From assembly GCA_026002975.1 (NCBI GenBank), contig BPGJ01000003.1, forward strand, positions 1-64,000: a stretch of 64,000 bases of DNA. Reading direction: 5' to 3'. Shown here one piece after another: positions 8,713-17,419 of this stretch. Every line of letters begins with the position of its first letter. Positions within the stretch are counted from its first letter, which is position 1. Both the position numbers and the translations under genes were made by a program. The notes beneath the pieces were generated by a model. That model ran no database searches. It saw nothing but the letters and a program-made list of their open reading frames with translations, and had not been told where the DNA came from. The stretch comes from Acidimicrobiia bacterium. GTDB lineage: Bacteria; Actinomycetota; Acidimicrobiia; Spongiisociales; ZC4RG35.

Positions 8713-9615
8713 ATGGACGTGGCGTCGCGCCATCTGGTGCTGAAGGCGGACCAGGCGAAGTACGAGGTCCCGGAGGTATATCGAGATCGGAGTGAAGGAT
8801 TCCGACGTTGGGAGATCGTCGGCGAGAAGACCCCAGGAGCGGTCCACACCGGATTCTCGGTTTGTGAGCTGGAGCCGGGGGGGTGGGTGGCCCGCCACGT
8901 CCACTCCTACGAAGAGAGCTTCTACGTGATCGACGGAGAGGGGGTGTGCGAGACCCCCGAAGGGGTGTTCGCCGTGCGGCCCGGAGATTACGGGGTCATC
9001 CCCGTCGGTGTGGAACACCGGTGGCGCAACGACGGGTCGACACCGGTGCGCTGGGCGGAGATGCTCGCTCCGCAGCCCCGGGCGGCGCACGGTGAGGACA
9101 CCTACTTCGTCGCCGACGTGGTCTCGGAGACTCCACCACTGGCGGTGGACGTGCGGGATCCACGCACCCGCTCGTTCGGCCACATCGACCCCGAGAACAT
9201 GGACGTGGACAAACAGACCCAGGACCGGCTGGCGGTATCGGCGAGTATGCGCACGGCTCTGCTGGTCTACTCGGGTATCACCGTCAAGATGATGGTGGAC
9301 ACCGACCTCGGATCGCAGCTGCTCACCATGTTCATGGTGCAGTACCAGCCGGGCGGGTTCGCTGGGCCCCACGACCATCCCCTCGAGGAGACCTACCTGT
9401 TCCTCGAGGGTGAGGCCGAAGGGGTGTTCGACGGCCATCGTTACCGGCTTGGGCCGGGTGACGTCGCGTTCGCCGGCGTGGGCTGCGTCCACGAGTTCTC
9501 CAACGCCGGTGACGGGATAGTCCGCTGGCTGGAGACCCAGGCGCCCCAGCCCCCGGCCCGCCACTCCTACCGGTTCGTGCGCGACTGGCGCTATCTACAG
9601 GACAAGCTGACCTGA
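8713..9615 (+). CDS. Bicupin protein
   Basis: 301 aa with two cupin folds. The first carries GWVARHVHSYEESFYVIDGEG (~residues 57-77), the second GGFAGPHDHPLEETYLFLEGE (~residues 213-233); both have the HxHx(3-4)E metal pattern. The layout recalls (S)-ureidoglycine aminohydrolase and other bicupin lyases or dioxygenases, but no specific family is assigned. The ATG at 8713 has an SD (GAGGAGAGAGGAGAG). 28 nt after the TRZ/ATZ amidohydrolase, so probably co-transcribed and acting on its product. Confidence 0.75.
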   Translation: MDVASRHLVLKADQAKYEVPEVYRDRSEGFRRWEIVGEKTPGAVHTGFSVCELEPGGWVARHVHSYEESFYVIDGEGVCETPEGVFAVRPGDYGVIPVGVEHRWRNDGSTPVRWAEMLAPQPRAAHGEDTYFVADVVSETPPLAVDVRDPRTRSFGHIDPENMDVDKQTQDRLAVSASMRTALLVYSGITVKMMVDTDLGSQLLTMFMVQYQPGGFAGPHDHPLEETYLFLEGEAEGVFDGHRYRLGPGDVAFAGVGCVHEFSNAGDGIVRWLETQAPQPPARHSYRFVRDWRYLQDKLT

Positions 9616-9616
9616 A

Positions 9617-10321
9617 TCAGGTGAGCAGCCAGCCACCGTCGATGAACAGGTCGAACCCGTTCATCCCGGTGTTCTCGAGGAGGAACACGGCCGCGTCCAC
9701 CACCTCGGCGGTGGTGACCAGACGTCCGGTCGGTGTGCGGGCCCGGAAGCGCTCCAGAACCTCGGCGGGCTTGTCGGCCCAGTAGGGACTGTCACCGATG
9801 ATGGAAGGATGGATGGCGTTCACCCTGCGGGGCGCGAGCTGCAACGCCAGGGTCCTGACCATGCCGGTGACCCCGCCGTTCACCGTCGTGACCGTGGTCG
9901 AACCCGGGTAGGGGCGCTCCTTGGCCAACCCCCCGAAGAGGACTATCGACGCGTCCTCGGGGAGATCGGGGAGGACCGAGTGGATCACCTCGGTGTATCC
10001 GACCAGCTTCATCGTGACGAGCTTCTTGGCTCCTTCGATGTTGTAGTTCTCCACGAAGTTCTCGTCTCGATGCACGGCCACCAACGCCAACCGATCGATG
10101 GTGCCGACGTCCCGCAGGGCGTCACCGATGGTTTCCGGCTCGGTCAGGTCTAGGGCGATGCCGGTGGTGTTCCCGCCGATGTCGGCCGCGGCCTGTTCGG
10201 CCCGTTCCCGGCTGCGGGAGGTCACTATCACCCTGCGCCCCTTCTCGGCGTAGTGTCGGGCCAACGCCTTGCCCAGTCCGGATGACCCCCCTACCACGAG
10301 AACTCCACGATCGTCAGCCAC
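9617..10321 (-). CDS. SDR-family protein lacking the usual catalytic Tyr-Lys
   Basis: 234-aa short-chain dehydrogenase/reductase fold. Cofactor motif GGSSGLGK at 11-18; late landmarks RVNAIHPSII and GFDLFIDGGW. Where YxxxK is expected, the sequence is STTVTTVNGGVTGMV (141-155), so Tyr becomes about T144 and Lys about N148. It may therefore be a non-canonical SDR or a non-catalytic NAD-binding protein. GTG start with a strong SD (AAAGGAGGT). Operator 10336-10345 lies just upstream, between its -10-like TAGGCT (minus, 10356-10351) and the start codon. It converges on the bicupin gene. Confidence 0.78.
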   Translation of the reverse strand: MADDRGVLVVGGSSGLGKALARHYAEKGRRVIVTSRSRERAEQAAADIGGNTTGIALDLTEPETIGDALRDVGTIDRLALVAVHRDENFVENYNIEGAKKLVTMKLVGYTEVIHSVLPDLPEDASIVLFGGLAKERPYPGSTTVTTVNGGVTGMVRTLALQLAPRRVNAIHPSIIGDSPYWADKPAEVLERFRARTPTGRLVTTAEVVDAAVFLLENTGMNGFDLFIDGGWLLT

Positions 10322-10335
10322 TCACGACCTCCTTT

Positions 10336-10345
10336 CAAGCGATTG
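10336..10345. promoter_or_regulatory. LacI-type operator CAAGCGATTG
   Basis: Exact CAANCGNTTG copy 15 bp upstream of the SDR start and overlapping its Shine-Dalgarno side, downstream of TAGGCT (10356-10351, minus). Confidence 0.7.
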
Positions 10346-10399
10346 CAGGCAGCCTAATCAGCCGGAAGGCGTCCTGTCGTCTCCGCCGCCGATCGGTTG

Positions 10400-10409
10400 C
10401 CATCGTTTG
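10400..10409. promoter_or_regulatory. Variant LacI-type operator CCATCGTTTG
   Basis: One mismatch to CAANCGNTTG, between the two exact sites of the SDR/Liv divergent region and 3 bp before a TAGGGT box (10413-10418). May be a third, weaker site. Confidence 0.35.
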
Positions 10410-10427
10410 CATTAGGGTAGGGGGCGT

Positions 10428-10459
10428 GGTAACACACCGGTAACACACAGCGAACACAA
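10428..10459 (+). repeat. 11-bp-period direct repeats upstream of the Liv importer
   Basis: GGTAACACAC occurs at 10428-10437 and 10439-10448, and a degenerate third unit GCGAACACAA follows at 10450-10459: three units spaced 11 bp, one helical turn. The last unit touches the operator at 10457. Possible binding site for an activator that recognises direct repeats on one DNA face. Confidence 0.4.
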
Positions 10460-10466
10460 ACGCTTG
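10457..10466. promoter_or_regulatory. LacI-type operator CAAACGCTTG
   Basis: Exact CAANCGNTTG copy 58 bp before the substrate-binding protein start, 121 bp centre-to-centre from the site at 10336. Confidence 0.7.
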
Positions 10467-10523
10467 CAAGGACCGCGGGGCCGATGAGCGGCACCGATCG
10501 ATGAGTCGAGGAGGTCGGGAAGA

Positions 10524-11855
10524 ATGAGAAGATCAGCCACGATGGTCATGGGGGTCGTACTGGCCCTCGTGCTCGCCGCCTGCGGCGGCGGTGGAGGAGA
10601 CACCACCACGACAACGGGGGCTCCACCCGCTACGGAGGGGACCACCACCACGACGGTCGGGGGAGGAGCAACGACCACGACCGAGGCCGAGCCTTCCGGC
10701 GAACCGATCGTCATCGGCAGCACCCTGTCCCTGACCGGTGTCCTTTCCGCCACCGGCCAGATCCACAAGGCGGTCGGGGAGGCCTTCGTCGAGAAGCTCA
10801 ACTCCGAGGGCGGACTGCTCGGTCGGCCCGTCGAATGGCTGCTGTTCGACGACGAGTCGACCCCCGATCGCGCCGCGGCCTTGTACGAACGGCTCATCAC
10901 CGAGGAGGGCGTGGACCTGATAATCGGTCCCTACGGAACCGGCAACATCACCGCGGCGATGGCGGTGGCGGAACGGTACGGGTACGTGTTCCCGCAGCAC
11001 ACCGGGAGCCTCACCTACACCTACACCTACCGTTGCCAGTTCCCGGCCTGGCCCACCGGGGTGCGATCCAACATCACCAACCCCGAACTCGTCTTCGATG
11101 CGATAGCCAGTGCCGGCGTCGATTCGGGCACGGTGGCGTTCGTGGTTAACGAGTTCCCCGGAACCCAGTTCATCGCCTACGGCCCGCCCGACTCGGACGA
11201 GGGCGGCGCGGTGAAGGTGGCCGAGGACCGAGGCTGGGACGTGGTGCTCGAGGTGGACTTCCCCACCGCGATCTCCGACTGGGGACCGATCGCCTCCCAG
11301 GTGCGGCAGGCCGACCCCGACTTCGTGTACCTGGCCGGACTGGGGGTGGATGGCCCCAACCTGATCAACGCCGCGGCCGCCCTCGGCTATCAGATCCGGA
11401 ACATGTTCGTCCAGTGGCCGGCGCCGGGGCCGCTGGTGGCCCTGGGTGAAGCCGGCGAGGGCGTGATGTCGGTCACCGCCTGGGAGCAGCACCCGCCGTT
11501 CACCGACGACCCGGAGGCCGCGGCCGCCGCCGAGATCATCAACCAGGCCCTGACCGAAGCCGGTATCCCCTATGTCAAAGCGGAGACCCAGTCGGTGGCT
11601 TCCTGGACGGCCTGGGAGTTCCTGGTGGAAGGCGTCGAAGGGGCCCAGTCCCTCGACAACTCCGAGGTGTGCGACTACCTGGTCAACAACACCATCGACA
11701 CCACCTTCATCGGGGAGGTCGACTTCGACCCGAACCAGAACAACTATTACGGCGACCTGTCCTTCGTGAAGCAGATCCAGGACGGGGACTGGTGGGTCGT
11801 CTACCCGCCGGAGAAGGCCGCACCCGGTCGCTCCGTGGAGTGGCGCTCGAGCTGA
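10524..11855 (+). CDS. Liv-type ABC importer substrate-binding lipoprotein
   Basis: 443-aa periplasmic-binding-protein of the branched-chain-amino-acid type (Peripl_BP_6). Signal peptide with lipobox LAAC, lipidated Cys at residue 20, followed by a Gly/Thr-rich tether. The body begins with EPIVIGSTLSLTGVLSATG, the typical ligand-binding start of LivK-like receptors, and EKLNSEGGLLGRPVEWL. Members bind amino acids, aromatic acids, urea or short-chain amides; the ligand is not predictable. First gene of the cluster with two permeases and two ATPases, followed by a hairpin that may set higher receptor than permease expression. Under operator 10457-10466, so the imported compound is probably the inducer of the regulon (inference). 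Confidence 0.9.
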   Translation: MRRSATMVMGVVLALVLAACGGGGGDTTTTTGAPPATEGTTTTTVGGGATTTTEAEPSGEPIVIGSTLSLTGVLSATGQIHKAVGEAFVEKLNSEGGLLGRPVEWLLFDDESTPDRAAALYERLITEEGVDLIIGPYGTGNITAAMAVAERYGYVFPQHTGSLTYTYTYRCQFPAWPTGVRSNITNPELVFDAIASAGVDSGTVAFVVNEFPGTQFIAYGPPDSDEGGAVKVAEDRGWDVVLEVDFPTAISDWGPIASQVRQADPDFVYLAGLGVDGPNLINAAAALGYQIRNMFVQWPAPGPLVALGEAGEGVMSVTAWEQHPPFTDDPEAAAAAEIINQALTEAGIPYVKAETQSVASWTAWEFLVEGVEGAQSLDNSEVCDYLVNNTIDTTFIGEVDFDPNQNNYYGDLSFVKQIQDGDWWVVYPPEKAAPGRSVEWRSS

Positions 11856-11863
11856 GTGGTAAG

Positions 11864-11890
11864 GGCCTGCCCGCCTCCGGCGGGCAGGCC
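11864..11890 (+). terminator. Intercistronic hairpin between receptor and permease genes
   Basis: Perfect 12-bp inverted repeat GGCCTGCCCGCC with loop TCC, 9 nt after the receptor stop. No U tract follows, so it is more likely a partial terminator or mRNA-stabilising hairpin giving excess binding protein than a full terminator. Confidence 0.65.
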
Positions 11891-11906
11891 TAACCTCCTT
11901 TCATCC

Positions 11907-12779
11907 ATGAACGTCTTCGCCCAGAGCCTGGTTGGTGGCGTCCTGATCGGCGGCCTCTACGCCACCATGTCGATCGGAGTGTCCCTGGTGTGGGGCGCGC
12001 TGCGGCTCATCAACCTGGTGCTGCTGGGAATCACCATGGTGGCGGGATACCTCGCCTATGACCTGGCGGTTCTCTGGGGATGGGATCCCCTCCTGGCCGC
12101 GGTGGTGGTGGTTCCGGTCATGGCCGTGGCGTCGTTCTTCGTCCAGTGGCTCTTCGAAGCGATGAAGCTGGACGAGTTCCAGTCCCTCCTCGTCACCTTC
12201 GGGATCCTCACCATCGCCATCGCCGCGGTCAAGACGCGTTGGTCGGCCGACTTTCGTCAGATCCCCAGGGAGCTGAACCCGTACGTGGCCAGCTCCCTCA
12301 GCTTGGGTGACTTGGCGTTCCCGTTGGCGCTGCTCATCGCCTTCGTCATCGCGTTGGGCATCGGGGTCGGCACCCATCTTCTGTTGGAGCGGTCGATGTT
12401 CGGAAAGGCGGTGAGGGCCGTCGCTCAGGACAGGGACATCGCCCAGGTGGTGGGTGTCGACTACCGGCGCCTCTCCCGCCTGCTGTCCGCCGGAGCCGGA
12501 GGGATATCCGGCTTGGCGGGTGTCTTCGTCGCCATCCTCCAGGCGCTGCACCCCAACCTGGCGGTCGAGTGGTTCGGGGTCGTCTTCTCGGTCGTCATTC
12601 TGGGTGGTATCGGTTCGGCGCTGGGTTCTCTGATCGCCGGGGTGGTGATAGGCGCGGTGGGCGCCGCCGCGGCGGTCCTGATCGGCGCCGCCGCCGCACC
12701 GCTGGCCACCTTCCTGGTCTTGATCCTCACCCTCCTGATTCGACCCCAGGGGTTGTTGGGCGGGGAGACCGGAGGATGA
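11907..12779 (+). CDS. Liv-type ABC importer permease (LivH family)
   Basis: 291-aa integral membrane permease with about eight hydrophobic segments. N-terminal GVLIGGLYATMSIGVSLVWG and the LivH loop GIGVGTHLLLERSMFGKAVRA are typical. Mid-sequence DRDIAQVVGVDYRRLSRL matches the coupling region that contacts the ATPases. ATG preceded by CCTCCTTT rather than an obvious SD. Its last codons overlap the next permease start (ATGA). Confidence 0.9.
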   Translation: MNVFAQSLVGGVLIGGLYATMSIGVSLVWGALRLINLVLLGITMVAGYLAYDLAVLWGWDPLLAAVVVVPVMAVASFFVQWLFEAMKLDEFQSLLVTFGILTIAIAAVKTRWSADFRQIPRELNPYVASSLSLGDLAFPLALLIAFVIALGIGVGTHLLLERSMFGKAVRAVAQDRDIAQVVGVDYRRLSRLLSAGAGGISGLAGVFVAILQALHPNLAVEWFGVVFSVVILGGIGSALGSLIAGVVIGAVGAAAAVLIGAAAAPLATFLVLILTLLIRPQGLLGGETGG

Positions 12780-13888
12780 GGTCACGGTTCTACCTGGTTT
12801 GGGCCGGGGTGGCGGTGGCTTCCTGGTTCATTCCGCAACTGGTCGAGGCGCTCGGCGGCGGGATCTTCTATCTGGTGTTCTTGTACGGACTGCTGTTCTG
12901 GGTCGCCCAGGCGACCAGCTGGAACATGCTGTCCGGCTTCGCCGGCTACTTCTCGTTCGGGCAGGGGGCATTCTTCGGAGCCGGCGTCTATACCACGGCA
13001 GTGCTCTCGGCCCGCTTGGGATGGCCGCTGTTGGCCGCCATGGCGGCCGGGGCGGTCACCGCAGCGGCGATCGCCGCCTTCATGGGAGTGGTGGTCTTCC
13101 GCTTGCGGATCCTCAAAGGGGAGATCTTCGCCCTGGTGACTCTGGCGGTCGCCTTCGTGCTCGCCTCGGTAGCTCGTCTGGTCAAGTTCATCGACGGTGG
13201 TCAGGGGGTGTCGGTGACGTCTCTCCGGCTGCCGGAGTTCTTCGGGGACTTCTCGACCTCGGTGTACCGGGCCGGCGCGCTGGTGGCGGTCCTCGCGGTG
13301 GGACTCGCGGCATGGATCCAACGTTCCCGGTTCGGCCTCGGCCTGTCCGGAATCCGGGACGACGAGGAGGTAGCCGAGGGACTGGGAGTACCCACCTTCC
13401 GGTACAAGATGATCATCCTCACCCTCAGCTCGGCACTATCGGGGTTGTCGGGTGCTCTCCACGCCCTCCAGATCGGCTACGTCACCGTGGACGACGTGTT
13501 CAACATCCGGGTTCCCCTGTTCGTGATCCTGATGAGCATCCTGGGTGGGACCCGCCACTGGATGGGTCCGGTGGTGGGCGCCGCGGTGATCCACACCCTG
13601 ACCGACCGTCTCAGCGCCTTCGGGGCCGAGAACATGAACCAGATCTTCCTCGGTCTCCTCCTGGTCGTGGTGGTCGCAGCGCTGCGGGAAGGTGTCTACC
13701 GCCGTCTGGTGGCTCGACGCTGGGTGGTCCTGGCCACCTTCGTCGCCACGCTCGCGCTGCTGGCCGTCACCGGGTGGGGTGGCCGTCTGATAACCCAGGC
13801 GGGCATCGCCTTCGGGATGGCGATCCTGGTGTCGCTCCTTCCCGCCCGGCTCGGGTCACCGGCTCCGGCTCCCAGGGAGGTCACGTGA
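12776..13888 (+). CDS. Liv-type ABC importer permease (LivM family)
   Basis: 370-aa permease with about ten hydrophobic segments. LivM landmarks: NMLSGFAGYFSFGQGAFFG in the first third and the coupling loop SRFGLGLSGIRDDEEVAEGL with the YKMIILTLSSALSGLSGAL segment after it. Start ATG overlaps the LivH stop by 4 nt (SD GGAGG in GACCGGAGG). The C-terminus carries an extra hydrophobic extension, about 50 residues after the usual end. Forms the translocation heterodimer with LivH. Confidence 0.9.
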   Translation: MRSRFYLVWAGVAVASWFIPQLVEALGGGIFYLVFLYGLLFWVAQATSWNMLSGFAGYFSFGQGAFFGAGVYTTAVLSARLGWPLLAAMAAGAVTAAAIAAFMGVVVFRLRILKGEIFALVTLAVAFVLASVARLVKFIDGGQGVSVTSLRLPEFFGDFSTSVYRAGALVAVLAVGLAAWIQRSRFGLGLSGIRDDEEVAEGLGVPTFRYKMIILTLSSALSGLSGALHALQIGYVTVDDVFNIRVPLFVILMSILGGTRHWMGPVVGAAVIHTLTDRLSAFGAENMNQIFLGLLLVVVVAALREGVYRRLVARRWVVLATFVATLALLAVTGWGGRLITQAGIAFGMAILVSLLPARLGSPAPAPREVT

Positions 13889-14610
13889 GCTCCCCACTGC
13901 TGGAGGTGCAGGGTCTGGTCCGCCACTTCGGTGGGGTCAAGGCCCTCGACGGTGTCGACGTCGGAGTGTGGGAGGGTGAGGTCCTGGGACTGGTCGGGCC
14001 GAACGGGTCGGGTAAGTCGACTCTCATCAACGTCGTGAGCGGCCAGATCCCGCCTACCGCGGGTCGGATTCACCTCGCCGGGCGGGACATAACCGGCTCG
14101 CCGCCGCACCGGATCTCCCGCCTCGGCCTGGCTCGCACCTTCCAGAGGCCCCGACCCTTCTCGCAGCTCACCGTTGAAGAGAACGTGCTGATGGGATCGG
14201 CGTTCGGGGGGAACGGCGCCGAGGACCCGAGAGCCGTGGCCCGTGAGACCCTCGAGTTCGTTGGTTTGGCCGAATACGCGTCCGAACCGGTGACCAGGCT
14301 GAACCTGCATCAACTCAAGTTCCTCGAACTGGCTCGCGCGTTGGCTACTCGTCCCAAGATCCTCCTCCTCGACGAAGTGCTGTCGGGCCTCAATCCGACG
14401 GAGGTGGACGAGTCGGTGGAGATGATCGGGAAGATAAACCAGCGTGGCACGACGCTGGTGGTCGTCGAACACATCATGCGGGTGGTGGTCAAGTTGTGTA
14501 ACCGGGTCGTGGTGTTGGACGGGGGTCGCCTCATCGCCGAGGGTCCCCCCCGCGAGGTCATGGCCGACCCCGAGGTGCGACGGGCATATCTGGGAACGAG
14601 GTACGAGTGA
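13885..14610 (+). CDS. Liv-type ABC importer ATPase (LivG family)
   Basis: 241-aa ABC ATPase. Walker A GPNGSGKST, Walker B ILLLDEVLSG, H-loop VVEHIMRVV. The signature region reads NLHQLKFLELARAL instead of a canonical LSGGQ, as in many LivG proteins. GTG start overlaps the LivM stop (GTGA). The LivG-specific C-terminal segment AEGPPREVMADPEVRRAYLG is present. Pairs with the downstream LivF-type ATPase. Confidence 0.9.
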   Translation: MSSPLLEVQGLVRHFGGVKALDGVDVGVWEGEVLGLVGPNGSGKSTLINVVSGQIPPTAGRIHLAGRDITGSPPHRISRLGLARTFQRPRPFSQLTVEENVLMGSAFGGNGAEDPRAVARETLEFVGLAEYASEPVTRLNLHQLKFLELARALATRPKILLLDEVLSGLNPTEVDESVEMIGKINQRGTTLVVVEHIMRVVVKLCNRVVVLDGGRLIAEGPPREVMADPEVRRAYLGTRYE

Positions 14611-15317
14611 TGCTCCTGGAGGTTCGTGGCCTCGATGCCGGATACGGTCTCGCCCAGGCGCTCTGGGACGTGAGTCTCGACGTGGCGCCGGGAGAGGTGG
14701 TCGCGATGGTAGGTCCCAACGGTGCGGGGAAGACCACTCTGATCTCGTGCCTCGCCGGTCTGTTGCAGCCCTGGTCGGGATCGGTGCGTTTCGACGGAGA
14801 GGACATAACCAAGGCTCCGGCCCACGTCCGCGCCGAGTTGGGTATCGCGCTGGCTCCCGAGGGCCGCCGGGTGTTTCCCCAGATGTCCGTCGAGGACAAC
14901 CTGCTCATGGGTGCATACAACCGGAGAGCCCGTCGACACCGGTCGGCGTCCTTGGCGGAGGTGTACGAGCGTTTTCCCAGGCTGGCCGAGCGTCGGCATC
15001 AACCCGCCGGAACCCTGAGCGGAGGAGAAGCCCAGATGCTCGCCATCGGACGGGCCTTGATGGGGCGACCCAAACTGCTCCTCATGGACGAACCCTCCCT
15101 GGGTTTGGCACCGGTCATTGTCGAGACGATGTTCGACATCATCCGGGAGATCTCCGCGGCGGGCGTGACGATCTTGATCGTCGAGCAGAACGTGGTCGAC
15201 GCTCTGGAGCTGGCCTCTCGAGGTTACGTGCTGGAAGAAGGGCGCGTAGTCCAAGCGGGACCGGCTCGGGAGCTCCTCGACGATCCCCATCTCCAACGGG
15301 CCTACTTCGGTCTTTGA
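14607..15317 (+). CDS. Liv-type ABC importer ATPase (LivF family)
   Basis: 236-aa ABC ATPase. Walker A GPNGAGKTT, signature LSGGEAQMLAIGRAL, Walker B LLLMDEPSLGLAP, H-loop VEQNVVDAL. GTG start overlapping the LivG stop; an ATG three bases later (14610) is the alternative. The five Liv genes form one transcription unit, and a LacI repressor follows 48 nt later in the same direction, a common arrangement for a local regulator of the importer. Confidence 0.9.
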   Translation: MMLLEVRGLDAGYGLAQALWDVSLDVAPGEVVAMVGPNGAGKTTLISCLAGLLQPWSGSVRFDGEDITKAPAHVRAELGIALAPEGRRVFPQMSVEDNLLMGAYNRRARRHRSASLAEVYERFPRLAERRHQPAGTLSGGEAQMLAIGRALMGRPKLLLMDEPSLGLAPVIVETMFDIIREISAAGVTILIVEQNVVDALELASRGYVLEEGRVVQAGPARELLDDPHLQRAYFGL

Positions 15318-15365
15318 GGGGGCGGGGAGGGGGGCCGCCGGTATCCTGACCCGAGGAGGGTCGAG

Positions 15366-16409
15366 ATGAACAACGCACGGTTCTCGGGGGTCACCCTCAA
15401 CGACGTGGCGCGTTTGGTGGGGGTTCATCCTTCCACCGTGTCACGGGCGTTGGATCCAGCCCGGTCGGGGCTGGTCAAAGAGGAGACCCGCCGGCGGGTG
15501 GTCGAGGCAGCCCAGCGTCTCGGCTATCGGCCGGACATGATCGCCCGGAGCCTGCAGAGCGGTCGGACCGCCACGGTCGGCGTCGTGGTCGCCGACCTGG
15601 GGAACATGTTCGTCACCCCCATCATCCACGGGATCGCGTCGGCCCTGGAGGTGGCGGGCATCATGCCGGTGATCGCCGAAACCCAGGACGACCACGTTCG
15701 CTTCTCGGCCATCCTCGACCACCTGCTGAGCCGGCGGGTGGACGCGATCGTCACCGCGGCGGCCCGGGAGGCCGACCAGGCCATCCTGGAGTCGGCTGCC
15801 AGGATCGTCCCGGTGGTGGTTACCGGACGGCCGCTCCCCGGGTCTTCTCTGCCACAGGTGATCCACGACGACCGCAAGGGCGGGGAGATGGTCGCCCGGC
15901 ATTTCGCCGAGCTGGGCCATCGGAGGGTATGTCAGCTTCGCGGGCCTCTCGACGTGGGGAACTTCGCGCAGCGGAGCGAAGGCTTCAGTCGGGTGTGTCG
16001 TGAACTGGGTTTGGAAGAGGTGGTGCTGGATGTGACCGGCGACCGTCCGGTCATCGAGGAGGGGGAGAGGCTCATGCGCGCCCTCCTCGACCAGGTGGGA
16101 GGTCCGGACGGACTCCCGACCGCCCTGTTCGCCCAGAACGACCTGATGGCGGCGGGTGCGTTGGAGGTCCTCAACGAGCTGGGTGTGGCCGTGCCCGAAC
16201 ATGTGTCTCTCGTGGGCTACAACGATCTCCCGATGGTGGACTTGATCGATCCGCCGCTCACCACCGTCAGGTATCCCAGCCTGGAGGTGGGAAAGGCGGC
16301 CGGCGACCTGGTCGTCAAGCTCCTCGAAGGAGAACGGGCCGAGAACGTCTGTCTGGAACCGGTGCTGGTGTCGAGGAAGTCGACCGCGCCGCCACGCTCA
16401 ACCCAGTAG
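15366..16409 (+). CDS. LacI-family transcriptional repressor 1
   Basis: 347 aa. N-terminal HTH (VTLNDVARLVGVHPSTVSRAL, residues 9-29, split by the turn at GV), hinge, then a periplasmic-binding-protein-like effector domain (TVGVVVADLGNMFVTPIIHG; VSLVGYNDLPMVDLIDPPLTTV at the C-terminal side). The recognition helix GVHPSTVSRAL is nearly the same as GVHTSTASRAL in the second LacI protein at 32.1 kb, so both probably read CAANCGNTTG. ATG preceded by GGAGG. Its 3' end overlaps the convergent amidohydrolase by 12 nt. Likely inducer: the compound imported by the preceding Liv system or a catabolite (inference). Confidence 0.92.
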   Translation: MNNARFSGVTLNDVARLVGVHPSTVSRALDPARSGLVKEETRRRVVEAAQRLGYRPDMIARSLQSGRTATVGVVVADLGNMFVTPIIHGIASALEVAGIMPVIAETQDDHVRFSAILDHLLSRRVDAIVTAAAREADQAILESAARIVPVVVTGRPLPGSSLPQVIHDDRKGGEMVARHFAELGHRRVCQLRGPLDVGNFAQRSEGFSRVCRELGLEEVVLDVTGDRPVIEEGERLMRALLDQVGGPDGLPTALFAQNDLMAAGALEVLNELGVAVPEHVSLVGYNDLPMVDLIDPPLTTVRYPSLEVGKAAGDLVVKLLEGERAENVCLEPVLVSRKSTAPPRSTQ

Positions 16410-17384
16410 GCTCGCCACGTTCCCGCCCAACACGGCCTGGCGGGCTTCGGCGTCGAGCCCTGCCCGTTCGATCAGTCCCACCGGGTCGGGTTCGCCCATC
16501 TCGAACGGGTAGTCGGTGCCCAGGACCACGTGGTCGGCACCCACCATGTCTACGAGGAAGCGAAGAACCCGTGGGTCGTGGACGACCGTGTCGAAGTAGA
16601 GCCGCTCCAGGTATTCACCGGGTGGGCGCCGAATGTGGTTTCCGGTCAGTCCCGGTTTGGCGTCGAAACCGCGGTTCATGCGTCCCACCTGATAGGGGGC
16701 GAAGCCGCCTCCGTGGACGACGCACATCCGGAGCCGGGGGAACCGTTCGAAGACTCCCGAGAAGATCAGTCCGGCCAGGGCGATGGTGCTCTCCGCGGGA
16801 CGGCCCACCATGTTGTCCAGGAAGTAGCGGTCCAGATCGAGGCCGCTCAGCGGACGGACCGGATGGAGGAGGACCAAGGCTCCGGCACCTTCGGCCGTCT
16901 CCCAGAACGGGTCGAGCGAACATTGGTCCAGCCACCGGTCTCCCACCGTGGTGGCAATCTGCACACCGACCGCCCCCAGCCGGTCGATGGCATACTCCAG
17001 CTCTTCGGCGGCGGCCACCGGGTCTTGGAGAGGCACCGTCGCCATGGGTCGCAGCCGGTCGGGATGGCGGGAGGCCTCTTCGGCGATGGCTTCGTTGTGG
17101 GCTCTCGAGTAGGACCTGCCCTCCTCGCTGGGGAGCTGATAGGCGGTCAGGTCGATCCAACCCGACAGGAGCTGGACGTCGATGCCCATCCGGTCCATCT
17201 CGGCGATCCGCCTGTCCAAGTCGGTCAGGTCGTCGCGCAGGGGCGCGGTCCGGTGATGCCCGTCGATCTCGACACACCGTCCTCCACCCGTGGCTACGAG
17301 CTGGATGCGGTTGGCCGGACCGCGGTCCTCCAGCCAGCGGAGGAGCGCCGGGGGTATGCAGTGGGCGTGGACGTCGACGATCAT
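16398..17384 (-). CDS. ACMSD-like amidohydrolase 1 (amidohydrolase 2 family)
   Basis: 328-aa TIM-barrel metal enzyme of the ACMSD/amidohydrolase-2 group, which mostly performs non-oxidative decarboxylation or hydrolysis of aromatic-derived acids. Metal residues H6 and H8 in IVDVHAHCIPP, His in LLHPVRPLSG, His in VVHGGGFAPY and Asp in GTDYPFEMGEPDP. Promoter: TTGCCG (minus, 17422-17417), 17-nt spacer, TAGCCT (17399-17394), 9 nt to the ATG. The -35 TTG is the end of operator 17420-17429. Two paralogues lie at 51.6 and 53.7 kb. Confidence 0.87.
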   Translation of the reverse strand: MIVDVHAHCIPPALLRWLEDRGPANRIQLVATGGGRCVEIDGHHRTAPLRDDLTDLDRRIAEMDRMGIDVQLLSGWIDLTAYQLPSEEGRSYSRAHNEAIAEEASRHPDRLRPMATVPLQDPVAAAEELEYAIDRLGAVGVQIATTVGDRWLDQCSLDPFWETAEGAGALVLLHPVRPLSGLDLDRYFLDNMVGRPAESTIALAGLIFSGVFERFPRLRMCVVHGGGFAPYQVGRMNRGFDAKPGLTGNHIRRPPGEYLERLYFDTVVHDPRVLRFLVDMVGADHVVLGTDYPFEMGEPDPVGLIERAGLDAEARQAVLGGNVASLLG

Positions 17385-17419
17385 GGTTCCCGGAGGCTAA
17401 TCGGGTCGGATAGGGCCGG

